DNA from: Rhipicephalus microplus | Taxonomy: Eukaryota; Arthropoda; Arachnida; Ixodida; Ixodidae | Length of the DNA: 64,000 nucleotides | Assembly (NCBI RefSeq): GCF_043290135.1 | Contig: NC_134700.1 | Location: 79,171,000-79,234,999 of the forward strand | Direction of reading: 5' to 3' | Part shown: piece after piece, positions 48,322-59,062 of the stretch | How the letters are laid out: the number at the start of each line of letters is the position of its first letter | Numbering within the stretch: position 1 is the first letter of the stretch | The notes under the pieces: model-generated | Told to the model about the DNA's origin: nothing | The model's input: only the letters and a program-made list of their open reading frames with translations | The model's database searches: none | Position numbers and translations under genes: made by a program

Positions 48322-48819
48322 CACGCATACTCCGAATCACCTTCATATCGCTTCATATTCCGAATCACCTCCCTATCCGAACTTTTGCGTGAATGCTCTC
48401 GATTACAGTCGCAGTTATGCCAACAAAGGTGGGGGAAAACCTCGGCGACTGATAACGATAGCATCACTGCTTCTTTTTCCCTAAGTATTCGAACCACAGC
48501 ATTCGCAATGCTTGCGCAAGTACCTAATCCTGCCCCCCCCCCCTTTTTTTTAAAGTTTGTTACTATTGCGAATGGCGCCTTGTCTAAGTTCGCAGCGGCA
48601 AACAGGCTGCCCAAGGTTCCCTGCTGCATCACTGGTTGAAACTACAGCTCGACGTGCCTGGCTACATGACTCCTGGTGAAGAAATGGGCTTTGACATCAC
48701 AGAGGCCACTGCTACCATCCTCGTCAACGTTTACCCATCCTCAAGACCACTGGCTCGCATCCCACTTCGTTGTTTGTTTTTGGACTTTCTGCATTTAACG
48801 ACATCGCATTTAAAATAAA
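46286..48819 (+). mobile_element. E_D: 5'-truncated R1-like non-LTR copy
   Basis: Begins inside the RT at cttaaatgctcgtctg, joined directly to CA repeat, and ends taaaataaa against CA repeat. A 5' truncation with an intact 3' end is the usual product of incomplete target-primed reverse transcription. Variants group it with the 3' part of E_C. Confidence 0.9.
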
Positions 48820-48829
48820 CACACACACA

Positions 48830-48883
<54 letters not shown>

Positions 48884-48899
48884 CACAACACACACACAC
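48820..48899. repeat. CA tract between E_D and Z_D
   Basis: About 80 bp, nearly pure CA without CG, unlike most arrays here. Confidence 0.9.
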
Positions 48900-49180
48900 G
48901 AACTCCAAAAACTCAAGTGGGGGAAATACACTGCTGCTGCATATCGACCTGCTAATTCCTGAGAAGCTAACTAGTTTATTTATTACAGTTTCATGCCGCA
49001 CTCACTAGGTTTTACCCATGTTATTTTTTTAACTAATTGGCTTTTTCAAAAAAATAAAAATTTGGGAAGTTTCCCCTCTTCATTTATGTTAGATTGGCTT
49101 GAGTTCGTTATACCTCCTGGTGGTACGGGCTACCCCCCTTTTTCCTTTTAGTTATTTTCACATATAGGGGTCGGAAAAAA
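48900..49180 (+). repeat. Unit Z_D
   Basis: Same unit as Z_A. With the following CA array it is tandemly duplicated at an offset of 609 bp. Confidence 0.78.
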
Positions 49181-49508
49181 CAAACACACGCACACGCACA
49201 CACACACAAGCGCAGACACACACACGCACACACACACGCAAACACACACGCGCGCTCACACGCACACACACGCCACACACACACACAAACACACGCGCGC
49301 AAACACACACGCACACACACACAAACACACGCACAAGCACACGTACACACACGCGCGCACATACGCGATACGCACACACGCGCGCGCGCACACGCACACA
49401 CACACACGCACACACACACGCACACGCACACACACACACGTGCACACACGCGTGCACACACACGCACAAATACACACACGCACGCACACACACACAACAC
49501 ACACACAC
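49181..49508. repeat. CA microsatellite array 13
   Basis: About 330 bp CA/CG array between the two Z copies. Its internal pattern is repeated at the start of the array at 49,789. Confidence 0.93.
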
Positions 49509-49788
49509 GAACTCCAAAAACTCAAGTGGGGGAAATACACTGCTGCTGCATATCGACCTGCTAATTCCTGAGAAGCTAACTAGTTTATTTATTACAGTTT
49601 CATGCCGCACTCACTAGGTTTTACCCATGTTATTTTTTTAACTAATTGGCTTTTTCAAAAAAATAAAAATTTGGGAAGTTTCCCCTCTTCATTTATGTTA
49701 GATTGGCTTGAGCCCGTTATACCTCCTGGTGGTACGGGCTACCCCCTTTTTCCTTTTAGTTATTTTCACATATAGGGGGCGGAAAAAA
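49509..49788 (+). repeat. Unit Z_D2 (second tandem Z)
   Basis: Almost identical to Z_D and the only Z copy not preceded by E. Confidence 0.8.
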
Positions 49789-50353
49789 CAAACACACGCA
49801 CACGCACACACACACAAGCGCAGACACACACACGCACACACACACGCACACACACACGCACACACACACGCGCGCTCACACGCACACACACGCCACACAC
49901 ACACAAACACACGCGCGCACACACACACGCACACACACAAACACGCGCACAAGCACACGTACACACACGCGCGCACATACGCGATACGCACACACGCGCG
50001 CGTGCGCACACACACACACACACACGCACACACACACGCACACACACACGCGCGCGCACACGCACACGCACACGCACACACACACACGTGCACACACGCG
50101 TGCACACACACGCACAAATACACACACGCACGCACACACACGCACACTGACACACACACTCACGCACGCACACACACACGCACACGCACACAGAGACGCC
50201 CCCCCACACACACCCGCGCACACATACACAAAAACACCCCCCAGGCACACACCACACACAGATATACAATCGCGCACGCGCGTGCAAACACACTCACATG
50301 CACGCAGACACACACTCACACGCACGCAGACACAGACGTGCACACGTGCGCAC
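49789..50353. repeat. CA array 14 with conserved pre-Y spacer
   Basis: CA/CG array that includes the C-rich and agatatacaatcgcg landmarks that precede Y elsewhere, although no X precedes it here. Confidence 0.92.
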
Positions 50354-50717
50354 CGCAGCGATAACATTTCGCGAAATACCTCATAAAATACGCATAGTTC
50401 TGTCTCAGTTTCAGAACATTCCCCACTCATCTGAACAAAGAGGCAAATTATGAAGACATCATATTCATTTCAAGGTCTTAATCACTCATGGGCTCTTGGC
50501 CTATTTAGCTGAACCTCGTAATCCCTACCATGATCTTCGTATTCGGTTCCATAATTTAGCAACGACAAACCTGTCGGCAAAGCTTAGCCGATCCTACGCG
50601 CCACAAACCCTATTAGCGCGGCCAAGTTGCAAGTCGGAGGAAGGCCTTCAGCGCCGACCTCGTTTCTGAAAGCCGTACGCACCACGTCGTCTGTGCACAT
50701 CGACAGATCCCTTTGTG
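50354..50717. repeat. Unit Y4 at the edge of the array
   Basis: Last Y copy. The other three continue into CA after ctttgtg; this one runs straight into low-copy sequence, marking the array boundary. Confidence 0.8.
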
Positions 50718-52465
50718 TCCTCGCTTTTACCAGTCACCTCAGCTTGAGCCGAGATAGTTTACGCTCCGTGGGGTCTTCAGAGAGGACTTTGGGATCCCAA
50801 ATAGGTACAGGGCGGGGGAATATGCTTACATAATATTCGAGAGATTGTTGCCTAGGGCTGAAACACGTCGCTTTTGCGCAGGAGGCTGTGTTGCGAGAAG
50901 CCCTGAGGGGTCGTTCATTGTTGCAAAGCTACGGACGTGATGGCAGCCGCTAATGGACCTCGTTTGAATTAAAGTGAACTTGGACTCACCTTCTCCTTCC
51001 GCTGTTTTTGAAAGCGTAGATGCTTCAACTACGGGAACTAATGAATGCTGGAACTGCTGGCACCTTAGAGCAAACTTTCTGAAGGTGTGCTACAATGGGG
51101 CTCTTCCACGGGATAACTGGTCTGTGCCCGCTGTGCATCGGTTATTGAGTTTGAATGAACTATTCGAAGTTCAGAAGAAATGGTAGAGAAGCAAATGCAG
51201 GGAGGTAAACCAGTCCAGAAAATTCAGTCAGCTACTACCACGTGGGAACGACTCAACTCCCTGTCTGTTCTGTAAGCACCGTTCTTGAGCACTGATTTCA
51301 GTTATAGTTCAGTTACAGGGAACAGTGAAGTTTTACTGCCCAAGTGCAGGGTAACTTCTAACGCGAAGTCAAACATTGCTGTATCCTGTAGAAAAGGATG
51401 TGTAGCGAAGATACATTTCAGCTCGCGGAACTGAAATAGAGATGTAATGAACGTGCAGATGTTTCTTATTTGGTAGTATATAGCCTCAATGTCTCAGCCT
51501 TCGTTCTTTGCCCTGCACCCCTATCATGCAGCAAAGCTTGTCAGAAACAGCTCCCTCGTTGATATGTGCGCGCAATAATTTATCGAAGCCTATGATAGTG
51601 CAGATATTTCGTCCAAAGTGTGTCGTATTGGTATTCAGTCTGTACTTCAATCGTTCACGAGCAACAGTAGTAAACCTCACTTTACCATCCCAGTACATCA
51701 GTACAGCCTTTTCATTCTTCATTTCATCTGTCTCGTTCGTATTACCATCACGTATACTATAGTGCCAATTTTCGGGGAATGAGTTTCGTTCACAACGATT
51801 CAGCTATTTATTAGGGAGTGTCGCAGTAATAAGGAAATAAGGAAATTTCGTACTCTGGCCGACGACGCGGTAGTATTGCTCGTTGACGCAAAGGAATTAA
51901 GAACATGGACACACTCTCATGCATTTTAATTATATTCGGGGTGCTTATTACGAAAGCAGTTTTTATTTACCCGTAGTCGCGCGTGAAATGGTGAATATTA
52001 TGTCTGTAAAAGTAGTTACATCAGGTGACGTAACATTTTACTTTGTTTCACCTTGCCTTGCCTTTCTTTCTCAAAGCCATGAAAGAGAGAATATAATGTA
52101 AATCACACACAGAAAAACGTAGTTCAGAGAAAAAAAGTGAGAACTGTAAAAAAATAAATAAACAACGTTTAAAGTACTTCTTGGGACCAAAATAAAAGAA
52201 AGAAGAAGGGTAAAAGAAACGAAGTGGCGACGGCAGACGGTGCGGCAAAGTACGCTTTAAGCTATATAACCTATATTAAATCAATCAGAAAAAAGCAACA
52301 CTAAAAAAATTCTTTCAAGCTATCTTATAAAAGACAGTTCAAAAAGGAAGCAGGAGACAAATATTTCTTCTCCCCTTCCCCCAAGAAAAACTAAACAAAA
52401 AAAAATTGCCCGCAGCTTCCCTCGGGGGAACACTGAGGAGGATGCGGACCATATGATTGGTTAAC
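50718..52465. other. Low-copy noncoding sequence
   Basis: AT-moderate DNA with only short chance frames (70-84 codons). I see no coding, RNA or transposon signature. Confidence 0.5.
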
Positions 52466-52590
52466 GGGGTGTTAAAGTGCGACTTACTTGGGTCGATGGC
52501 TAAATTGGTTAACGTGGTTGTGAAATGGGGTGTTAAATTGCGACTTACTTGGGTCGATGGCTAAATTGGTTAACGTGGTTGTAGGAGGGG
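52466..52590. repeat. Two-copy 61-bp tandem repeat
   Basis: ggggtgttaaa...cgacttacttgggtcgatgg...aacgtggttgt occurs at 52,466 and 52,527; a third ggggtgttaaat begins after it. Confidence 0.85.
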
Positions 52591-52593
52591 GTG

Positions 52594-53095
52594 TTAAATG
52601 AGTGAACACGTACACACGTATGCGAAAGGGCGGCGCTGGTCGAAGGGACGTCGATCATTGTGTTTGTGGATTCGTTGGAATTCATTTCACCGCGACCTTG
52701 GACGTCGACGCGCCGTACAAACCAACCGACGAGCGGCAACTGAGCGAGCGAGCGCCGACCTTGAGTATATATACAGCACGACGGCGCGTGCACTGTCAGC
52801 TGTTGAATGTTCTCGAAGCGCGACGCCACATGCGCGTCCACTGGAGAATCAGGAGAATTGTAGATGTCGAACGCGGTGTGTATAGGAGGAAGGGTGCACA
52901 GATGGTGGAGGAGTGAAGCGCGCGCGGTGTGTAGAGGAGGAAGGGATGCACAGATGGTGGAAGAGTGGGCGACGGCGCGACGGCGCATGCGCGCGCGTCA
53001 GCTGTCGAATGTTCGAGAAGCGGTGTGGACGGCGCGGACGACGCGGACGGCGCACTACAAGGCGCGAGTATAAGATGCTCCGCATCTAAAAGTTG
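52594..53095. other. GC-rich region with TATA-like box and local duplications
   Basis: GC-rich, CpG-rich segment with gagtatatatacagc near 52,762. Local duplications include gcggtgtgtagaggaggaagg with gcacagatggtgga (about 52,873 and 52,923), and cagctgttgaatgttctcgaagcg against cagctgtcgaatgttcgagaagcg. It ends with the palindrome agatgctccgcatct. It might be a promoter or a repeat of its own. No gene can be assigned to it. Confidence 0.35.
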
Positions 53096-53436
53096 GTTTG
53101 TTTCATCTAGAAATAAAAGCAGCCGCAATGATGTTATCACGCACCCATATAACATCAGTGCTTCGAGGTTGCAAGACGCAAAGCTGCTGGACACGCCACG
53201 ATCATCAACAACGAAGTACGTCCAGAGCATGAAAGCACCCAGCACCAAGCAATTTTCGCGCAATGTGATCGATTTCAAGAAAAAAACAAAACACACAAAA
53301 GGAGAACTGATGACAACGGTGGAAATACGTTTGTGGGTTTATTCGGTGCAGATGTCGTATCTCCCACACAGGCCATTGTGGCGGACGATGCGTCAAAGCG
53401 GCTCGATGACCGTTCAGTCGGGTAGTGTCATGAAGG

Positions 53437-53670
53437 AGACTAACCCCCGTATTGTAGAAAGCCCCTTCACTCAACGCTCCACCTTCACTTGAGAAAGCCT
53501 ATTGGAGCGCCATCTCTAGGCAGGGCAAGACACTGCATATCAGTGATGATTTGTTGCTATTCTTGAGTAGCGCAGCGTCATTTTCAGCCGAGCAGCGGCA
53601 CAGTGCTCAACTTTGTCAAGTGAAGAGGGAAAGTCGAGTTGAGGAGCGTTTCTGAATACGGGGGTAAGTC
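53437..53670. mobile_element. MITE with CCCCCGTATT terminal repeats
   Basis: 234 bp. Left end TAA CCCCCGTATT and right end AATACGGGGG TAA give a perfect 10-bp inverted repeat, with further imperfect pairing inwards (cttcact... with agtgaag), and a TAA on both sides. A 3-bp TWA duplication is typical of PIF/Harbinger elements. No transposase inside. Confidence 0.7.
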
Positions 53671-55998
53671 TCTTGCGAAAATGACGCGATATTACTCGAA
53701 TAAACATTTGAAGACGTGACTCCACCTTACGGCTTAGTGGCGTGACCGAACCATTGTGCTCTACAACATCGATTCTCTAATCTTTTTTTTTCTTTCCTTA
53801 TGTTGCGTTAATTAGACGCAGCTACAAAAGATCCCTTGAATTTCAGTGTTAAGAAAAGCAAGCTTTGAGACCGCGCGCGTTCGGGGCTGTGCTCGTGACA
53901 TGAGGCACTGTTCTCAGCGAAAACCCTATAGCGTTCATGCCATGTGCTGGGTTGATACGAGGCTTTACAAGGACTACGGTAACTTTCTCACTGAAATGTT
54001 CCAGAATGTTACGTGAAAAGATTGTCGCTTTAAGATAATTTGACACGCCGTGAGCAACCATTTTTGCTGAAATGTGTATAAAGACAATTGTTCATGACCG
54101 CACTTTCTGCGGTCACACACAGCAATCTTTAAATAACGGAGATTTTGAGCATCAGGAGCTTGTACCCCATTTCAAAAAAAAAACAACAAAGACACTTCTA
54201 CAAATTATAAAAACCGCAAAATGCTCAAGAAGTTTAAGTTCCAAAAAATGTTCGTTGTGGTGTACATGACTTTGTGTCGCGATAAACAGTGGTTATCCCG
54301 TCGTTTTGCAAAAGAAAAAGAACGAGAAACTGAAAGTCGAAAAACCCAGGAATTATTCGAGCAGGGCTTAGAATGAACATGCAGAATGCAAAGATAACAC
54401 TCAATAATATAACCTTAAAAAGAATAAGACCGCGTTCATCATTACCAACCAGCCACTGCAAACGCTGAAGCCTAACACGGTTTGAGGGCTGTTCCCCGCT
54501 CAGTCAGCTGCGGTACACGAGGGCCACTGCGCACCCTTCTCAAAAGACCGGAAGCTTGCAAGACGATGAATAGACCTCTTGTGTGCTGACGCAAGCGCAT
54601 GGTATACGCCGTCTCTTAATATACCGCGTAGGCCGCTCTTACTGGGGGTTAATGAGGCGATGAAAGTGCGTAAATAGAGCATCCTGAATTGCTCCAAAGG
54701 GCCGGGTCCGATTCCCATTGCGCAAAGGGGTAAACATGTGACCCGGACGGGATACACAGAAAAAACCTTTTACTACGCAAGCTATGGTGAAGGAAAAAAA
54801 ATACAGGGCGAGTATAGGATTCAGCAAGTTATAGGCATTTGAGTGAATCAGCTCCAACGTGGTGGATCCGTCGATATAGAAAAACAGAAGACGCACAAAA
54901 GAAATATTGAAGGGGTGATGAAAGGTCACTTAGCGTGATGAGAACTTACGTCAAGTGGTTGACATGATAAAATTATGGGACGTATTTCTGCCTTTAAGCG
55001 AATCCAAAGCCAGTAAGTGATCACTCTTCAAGAATGATAGAGGTGGCGGAGGGGGGGGATGCGGGGGTGTTCTCTTTGTAAACGGCCACGTTAAAGTAGG
55101 AAATACGTAGCGAATGAAACAATGAAGGTGAAAGTTTTTGCGTGTGCTACAAGAAGCTCTTGCGCCGAAAGAAAAAGTACGCTAAAATTAAACTTTACGA
55201 AGTTGCATAGAAGGAGCACTGACGCAGTTTTTAGGCTTCAAATGAGGCGTGTAATGACACAAGAAACTTTAAAGCTAGCCTGTCTTCCTTGTTTAAATAA
55301 AGATATTTAAAATCTTTTTTGAACATTCAATATTTTTACTCTTTGGGAAATGGCATCAATTCACAAGATTTTCTACGTCATATCAGGGTCACATCTAAAG
55401 TTACTTTGCTCCGAGATTATGAATAATATTTTTGGCTCATAGAAAGCACCATTGCACAGTATGAAACTGGTAACGGCTTTATTCTCATCCAGAGTTTGGA
55501 TACTGTATCTCGCAGACTGCAATTGCTTTAGACATCAAAACAGTTGGAATATACTGGTTCAGGAAAGAACGGATAAATAATCTATTTAATTCAATATTCA
55601 TGTGTAGTTCATATTTGTTGCTACACTTTCAGTGCCGTAGCGTTTCCTATAGTTCTATTTCCCCTGCACTCTTAGTAACGTCACATAGTTATATTTAACA
55701 TGATTATCACGCAATTATTTGTTTTCCATTTATAGCATTATTATGAAATCTTTTAGGGGTTTCCACATTTACACTGTGTTGTCAGAGATATGCATTTACA
55801 AATAAGGCTTTTTATTTCATGTATACACTTTATATTATTATTACATTTGCCTCTTCCGCAAGGTTTCCTATATGCCTAATACTTGCATATTTTGTAAAAC
55901 AAAATTGTAGTATTAAACCTGGAAAACAGCCAATTACTGTTATTTTTACTCTATGAATGTCAACAACTGCAACATAATTTTATTTATACTTTATAAAA
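53671..55998. other. Low-copy noncoding sequence
   Basis: AT-rich DNA with no frame above about 100 codons, no RNA gene and no clear repeat structure. A run of G near 55,047 and a box B-like motif near 54,700 have no further support. Confidence 0.5.
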
Positions 55999-56190
55999 GG
56001 AACTATATTAGTCTTTGACGTGGGTCCTTGCTGAACTGGCTGCATTTTCAGTGGAGGTCAAAATGCTTGAGAACCGTGTACCTGGCTTCAAGTGACAGTT
56101 AAAAAACCCCGGGTGGTTAAAACTTCCCTTGTTCCCCACTACAGCATGTCTCGCAATCATAATGTGGTTTCGGGACGTTAAACACGAGAA
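55999..56190 (+). mobile_element. Decayed Ruka-like SINE body
   Basis: ggctgcattttcagtgg, aaccccgggtggttaaaa, tctcgcaatcat and gggacgttaaacac follow the body of the SINEs at 32,430 and 32,892 in order, with many changes. The tRNA-like head is missing or unrecognisable. Confidence 0.65.
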
Positions 56191-56929
56191 GTTATTCTTA
56201 CGTTGCTTAGCCATCGCAACAAACTGCTTCTCATTCTGACCAGTATTACAAGATAGACCATCTACCATCGCAAAATTCTTCACTGGTGAATAAGGGTGTT
56301 TTCTGCTTTTTGTTATCCCATTTGTGGTTTTCAGCACTGTCACGTGTGCTAAGATTTATCATCGTCTTATCTAGGAAGGTGTGGAATGGAGAGGTGACAC
56401 TGAGACGAGGATCTGGCAATAAAAATAAAAAGCGAACTGACAATCTTGCTAATCAAATCCGATCATTAATCCCAACCCCGCCTAGCCATCACGCTCTTAC
56501 GCTTATGGCTAACCACATGACCTCTTCATCGTAGCTGCCTCGAAAGCTTCTTTGGTCGTTCATGGTACGTATGATTCGTACTGAAAGAAATGTGCGATAA
56601 AGGACGGCTCGAAAAGAATGGCCTCTGCTGAGTCGAGAACGACTATTACCTCAGGAGCACAAGTGTTGAAGTTTGGTCCAGTTGGTTTGTCGTAATTGAA
56701 CTAGTATGGCGCATTGCGGTAAAAAATAAACGCTCGAGCACACAAGAGGACCTGCTATATTCTCTGGTGTCGGTCTGCTCGGCCATTTCTTCTTTACCGT
56801 ATTACCAGTTAGTTACCCTAAGACGTTACCAAAAGGGATAGCAATATCAATGATAACTTTCAGACTTTTTTCTTTAACGTTGTTGAAATATTTTCGCAGT
56901 TCTCAATGCCAAATACAGAGTGGCCACCA

Positions 56930-57165
56930 GCGTGGTACACAGGTCAAGGTATACTCGGCTACTGGCTTGGAAGTCGCGGGTTCGATCCTGGTCAAGCAGT
57001 TTGAAATGCAATAGAGGTGAAATACTATAATCCGGTGCACTGCGCGATTCCAGTTCACGTTACAGAACACTATATGGTCGAAATTTATGTAGACCTTCCC
57101 AACATAGTGCTTTCTTCTTAATCATATCGTGGTTCGGGCTACTAAACCTCAAGGTATTACATTAA
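56930..57165 (+). mobile_element. Decayed tRNA-derived SINE
   Basis: A tRNA-like head (actcggctactgg, gcgggttcgatcctgg with box B) is followed by a diverged body ending atcatatcgtggttcgggctactaaacc, which parallels the Ruka-like body end. Older than the two SINEs in E_C. Confidence 0.65.
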
Positions 57166-57723
57166 ACAAGTATATAAGAAATAAACATTAACGCCATCGA
57201 TCAAAAAAAAACAGAAAGAGTTCCGGCATCTCAATGCTCATGGTCTATTTAGGACATTTCCAAACTGTCTTAGTAGATCACGATCATCATGAACTTTTAC
57301 CAACTTTAGTAGAGCATCATGAACCTTTACCAACACGCCCAACTGGCAGTCATCCTAAAGAAAAATACGGCTTCCAAATGGCCTTCCGAGAAGGGCACTT
57401 CTCCAACTAGTAATGAGACTGAAGGTTTGCTGACACATTTCAAGCCCTGTTACCTGGTATCAAAGACGACAACACAACAGGCCAAATTATAGCGTGGCAA
57501 TGAAAGCATTCCTTGCTAAAGTATACAGACTGCTGCCAAGAAGAAACTTTTGTTTGTTCATGGTGCCACGATGATCGTAAAGTTGGAAATATTTCGCATT
57601 GTTGCTGCCCCTATCGACTCATCGCTTCCATCGACTCGTATCGGACTCCAACGCCTTTCCATCACCGATTAGCACCGGTTACTCCTCTAAACACACCCGT
57701 GCCTCTCGAGCGAACTTCAAAGA

Positions 57724-58027
57724 ATGGGTTTCACGCTAAAAGCCATTTTGTGCGTCAGCTTGTCACACATAAGAGCTCCTATAGCAGTCCAAAACATAGT
57801 GTCGGTTCATCTATTTGACGAGCACTCGGGTCCGATCGATAGATACAGACCAAAGGACAATGACGAGGTGCAGTGGTTAAACATGGCACTCGACCCTCAA
57901 AACCTTTCACCGACAATGTTCGTATTCAATGAAAATGAGGGGCGAGACGGGTGCTCTCTGATATTCGCGCAAATTGCAGGGTACTACGGAAAGTTTGCGA
58001 TAGCAAACGCACCTTGCTCGTCTGAAG
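57724..58027 (+). CDS. Candidate first coding exon of a secreted protein
   Basis: ATG with A at -3 and G at +4. The first 18-24 residues are hydrophobic (MGFTLKAILCVSLSHIRAP), like a signal peptide. The following sequence is of mixed, protein-like composition (VSVHLFDEHSGPIDRYRPKD..., MFVFNENEG, GYYGKFAIANAPC). The open frame runs to 58,101, but a consensus splice donor AAG|GTATGT lies at 58,027/58,028, after which the coding look ends. No family recognised. If real, it is the only host-like gene piece here and its later exons lie beyond, or it has decayed. Confidence 0.4.
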
Positions 58028-58104
58028 GTATGTGCAGTACAAGTGCGTTATCCACATGTTCTGCCACTCGGCGCTTATTTGTTTATGAGTGTGTAAGGTG
58101 ACGC

Positions 58105-58425
58105 CGAGGCGCAGTTTTAAATGCGAAGCATTTCATAGCGAGCTTCGGCGACATTGAGCGTATCCATCTATCTAGCCGCCTACGACTTTTAGCTCTCCTG
58201 GCCGTTTACATTATGGTATCGATACCAAACAATGTGTGGCGCGCCAAGACTATATTAAGAACATATTTGACTAGTCATGATATGAAAATCATGGCATGAA
58301 TGTCATGAACGTCATGATTTAGATTTCATGGTCCTGCAGCTCTTGCGGTCGTTTCCTTCGCATGGCATGTTGCAAAACTGGTATGGCATGACATGATTGC
58401 ATGGCGAACAAGCGACAGACCCTAA
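58105..58425. repeat. CATG-rich dispersed repeat
   Basis: Begins near the palindrome aaatgcgaagcattt and is rich in TCATGA/CATGGCATG words that grade into the tandem satellite that follows. Confidence 0.5.
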
Positions 58426-59062
58426 CAAGAAAATCACGACATGCGTGTCATGTAATAACGTGACTTCATGCCACGCTCATTATGCGCTCACGGTGGTTTC
58501 ACTAGCGTCACATATACCAAATTTGGTATTACGGTACGTGAATGGTTGACGAAATTATGTGACTGGTGGAGACATGATACTCATTAGATGCGTTTCATGT
58601 AACAACATGACTACATGCCGCGCTCATGATGCGCTGGCGGCCATTTCGCTAGCTTCACTTATACCAAATTTGGTATTACAGGTCGGGAGTGAATGATGAT
58701 GGTATGATACTGGTGCAAACATGATAAACATGAGATGCGTGTCCTGTAACAACATGACTGCTATGCTCATGATCCACTCGTGCCTATTTCGCTAGCTTCA
58801 CATGTACGAAACTCGGTATTTCGTGATGCGAACGGACGACATAAGTAAATGACACATCCAAACGGGATAATCACGACATGCGTGTCATGTAACAACATGA
58901 CTACATGCCACAGTGATGATGCGCTCGCGGCCGTTTCGCTAGCTTCACATACAACAAATTTGGTATTACGTGAAGCCAACGAATGACGAAGGTATGTTAC
59001 TGGTGCAAACATGATAATCAAGAGATTCGTGTCATGTGAGAGTATGACTACATGCCACTGTC
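58426..59062. repeat. 143-147-bp tandem satellite, part 1
   Basis: The marker atgcgtgtcatgtaa recurs at 58,441, 58,588, 58,735, 58,878 and 59,025 (spacings 147, 147, 143, 147). Each unit holds tttcgctagcttcac, accaaatttggtatta and ggtgcaaacatgata. Diverged, so not recent. Confidence 0.9.

Noticed and set aside
1..50353. Dozens of long open frames rich in Cys-Val or His-Thr on both strands of the CA arrays
   Set aside because: They are translations of CA/GT repeats, open in several frames on both strands at once. None has a domain and all follow array boundaries.
1..50353. CRISPR array or telomere
   Set aside because: No fixed-length repeat-spacer pattern. The repeat is CA/CG and not the TTAGG expected for arthropod telomeres.
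54690..54720. tRNA-like box B (gggtccgattccc)
   Set aside because: No box A at the right distance and no SINE body following; probably chance.
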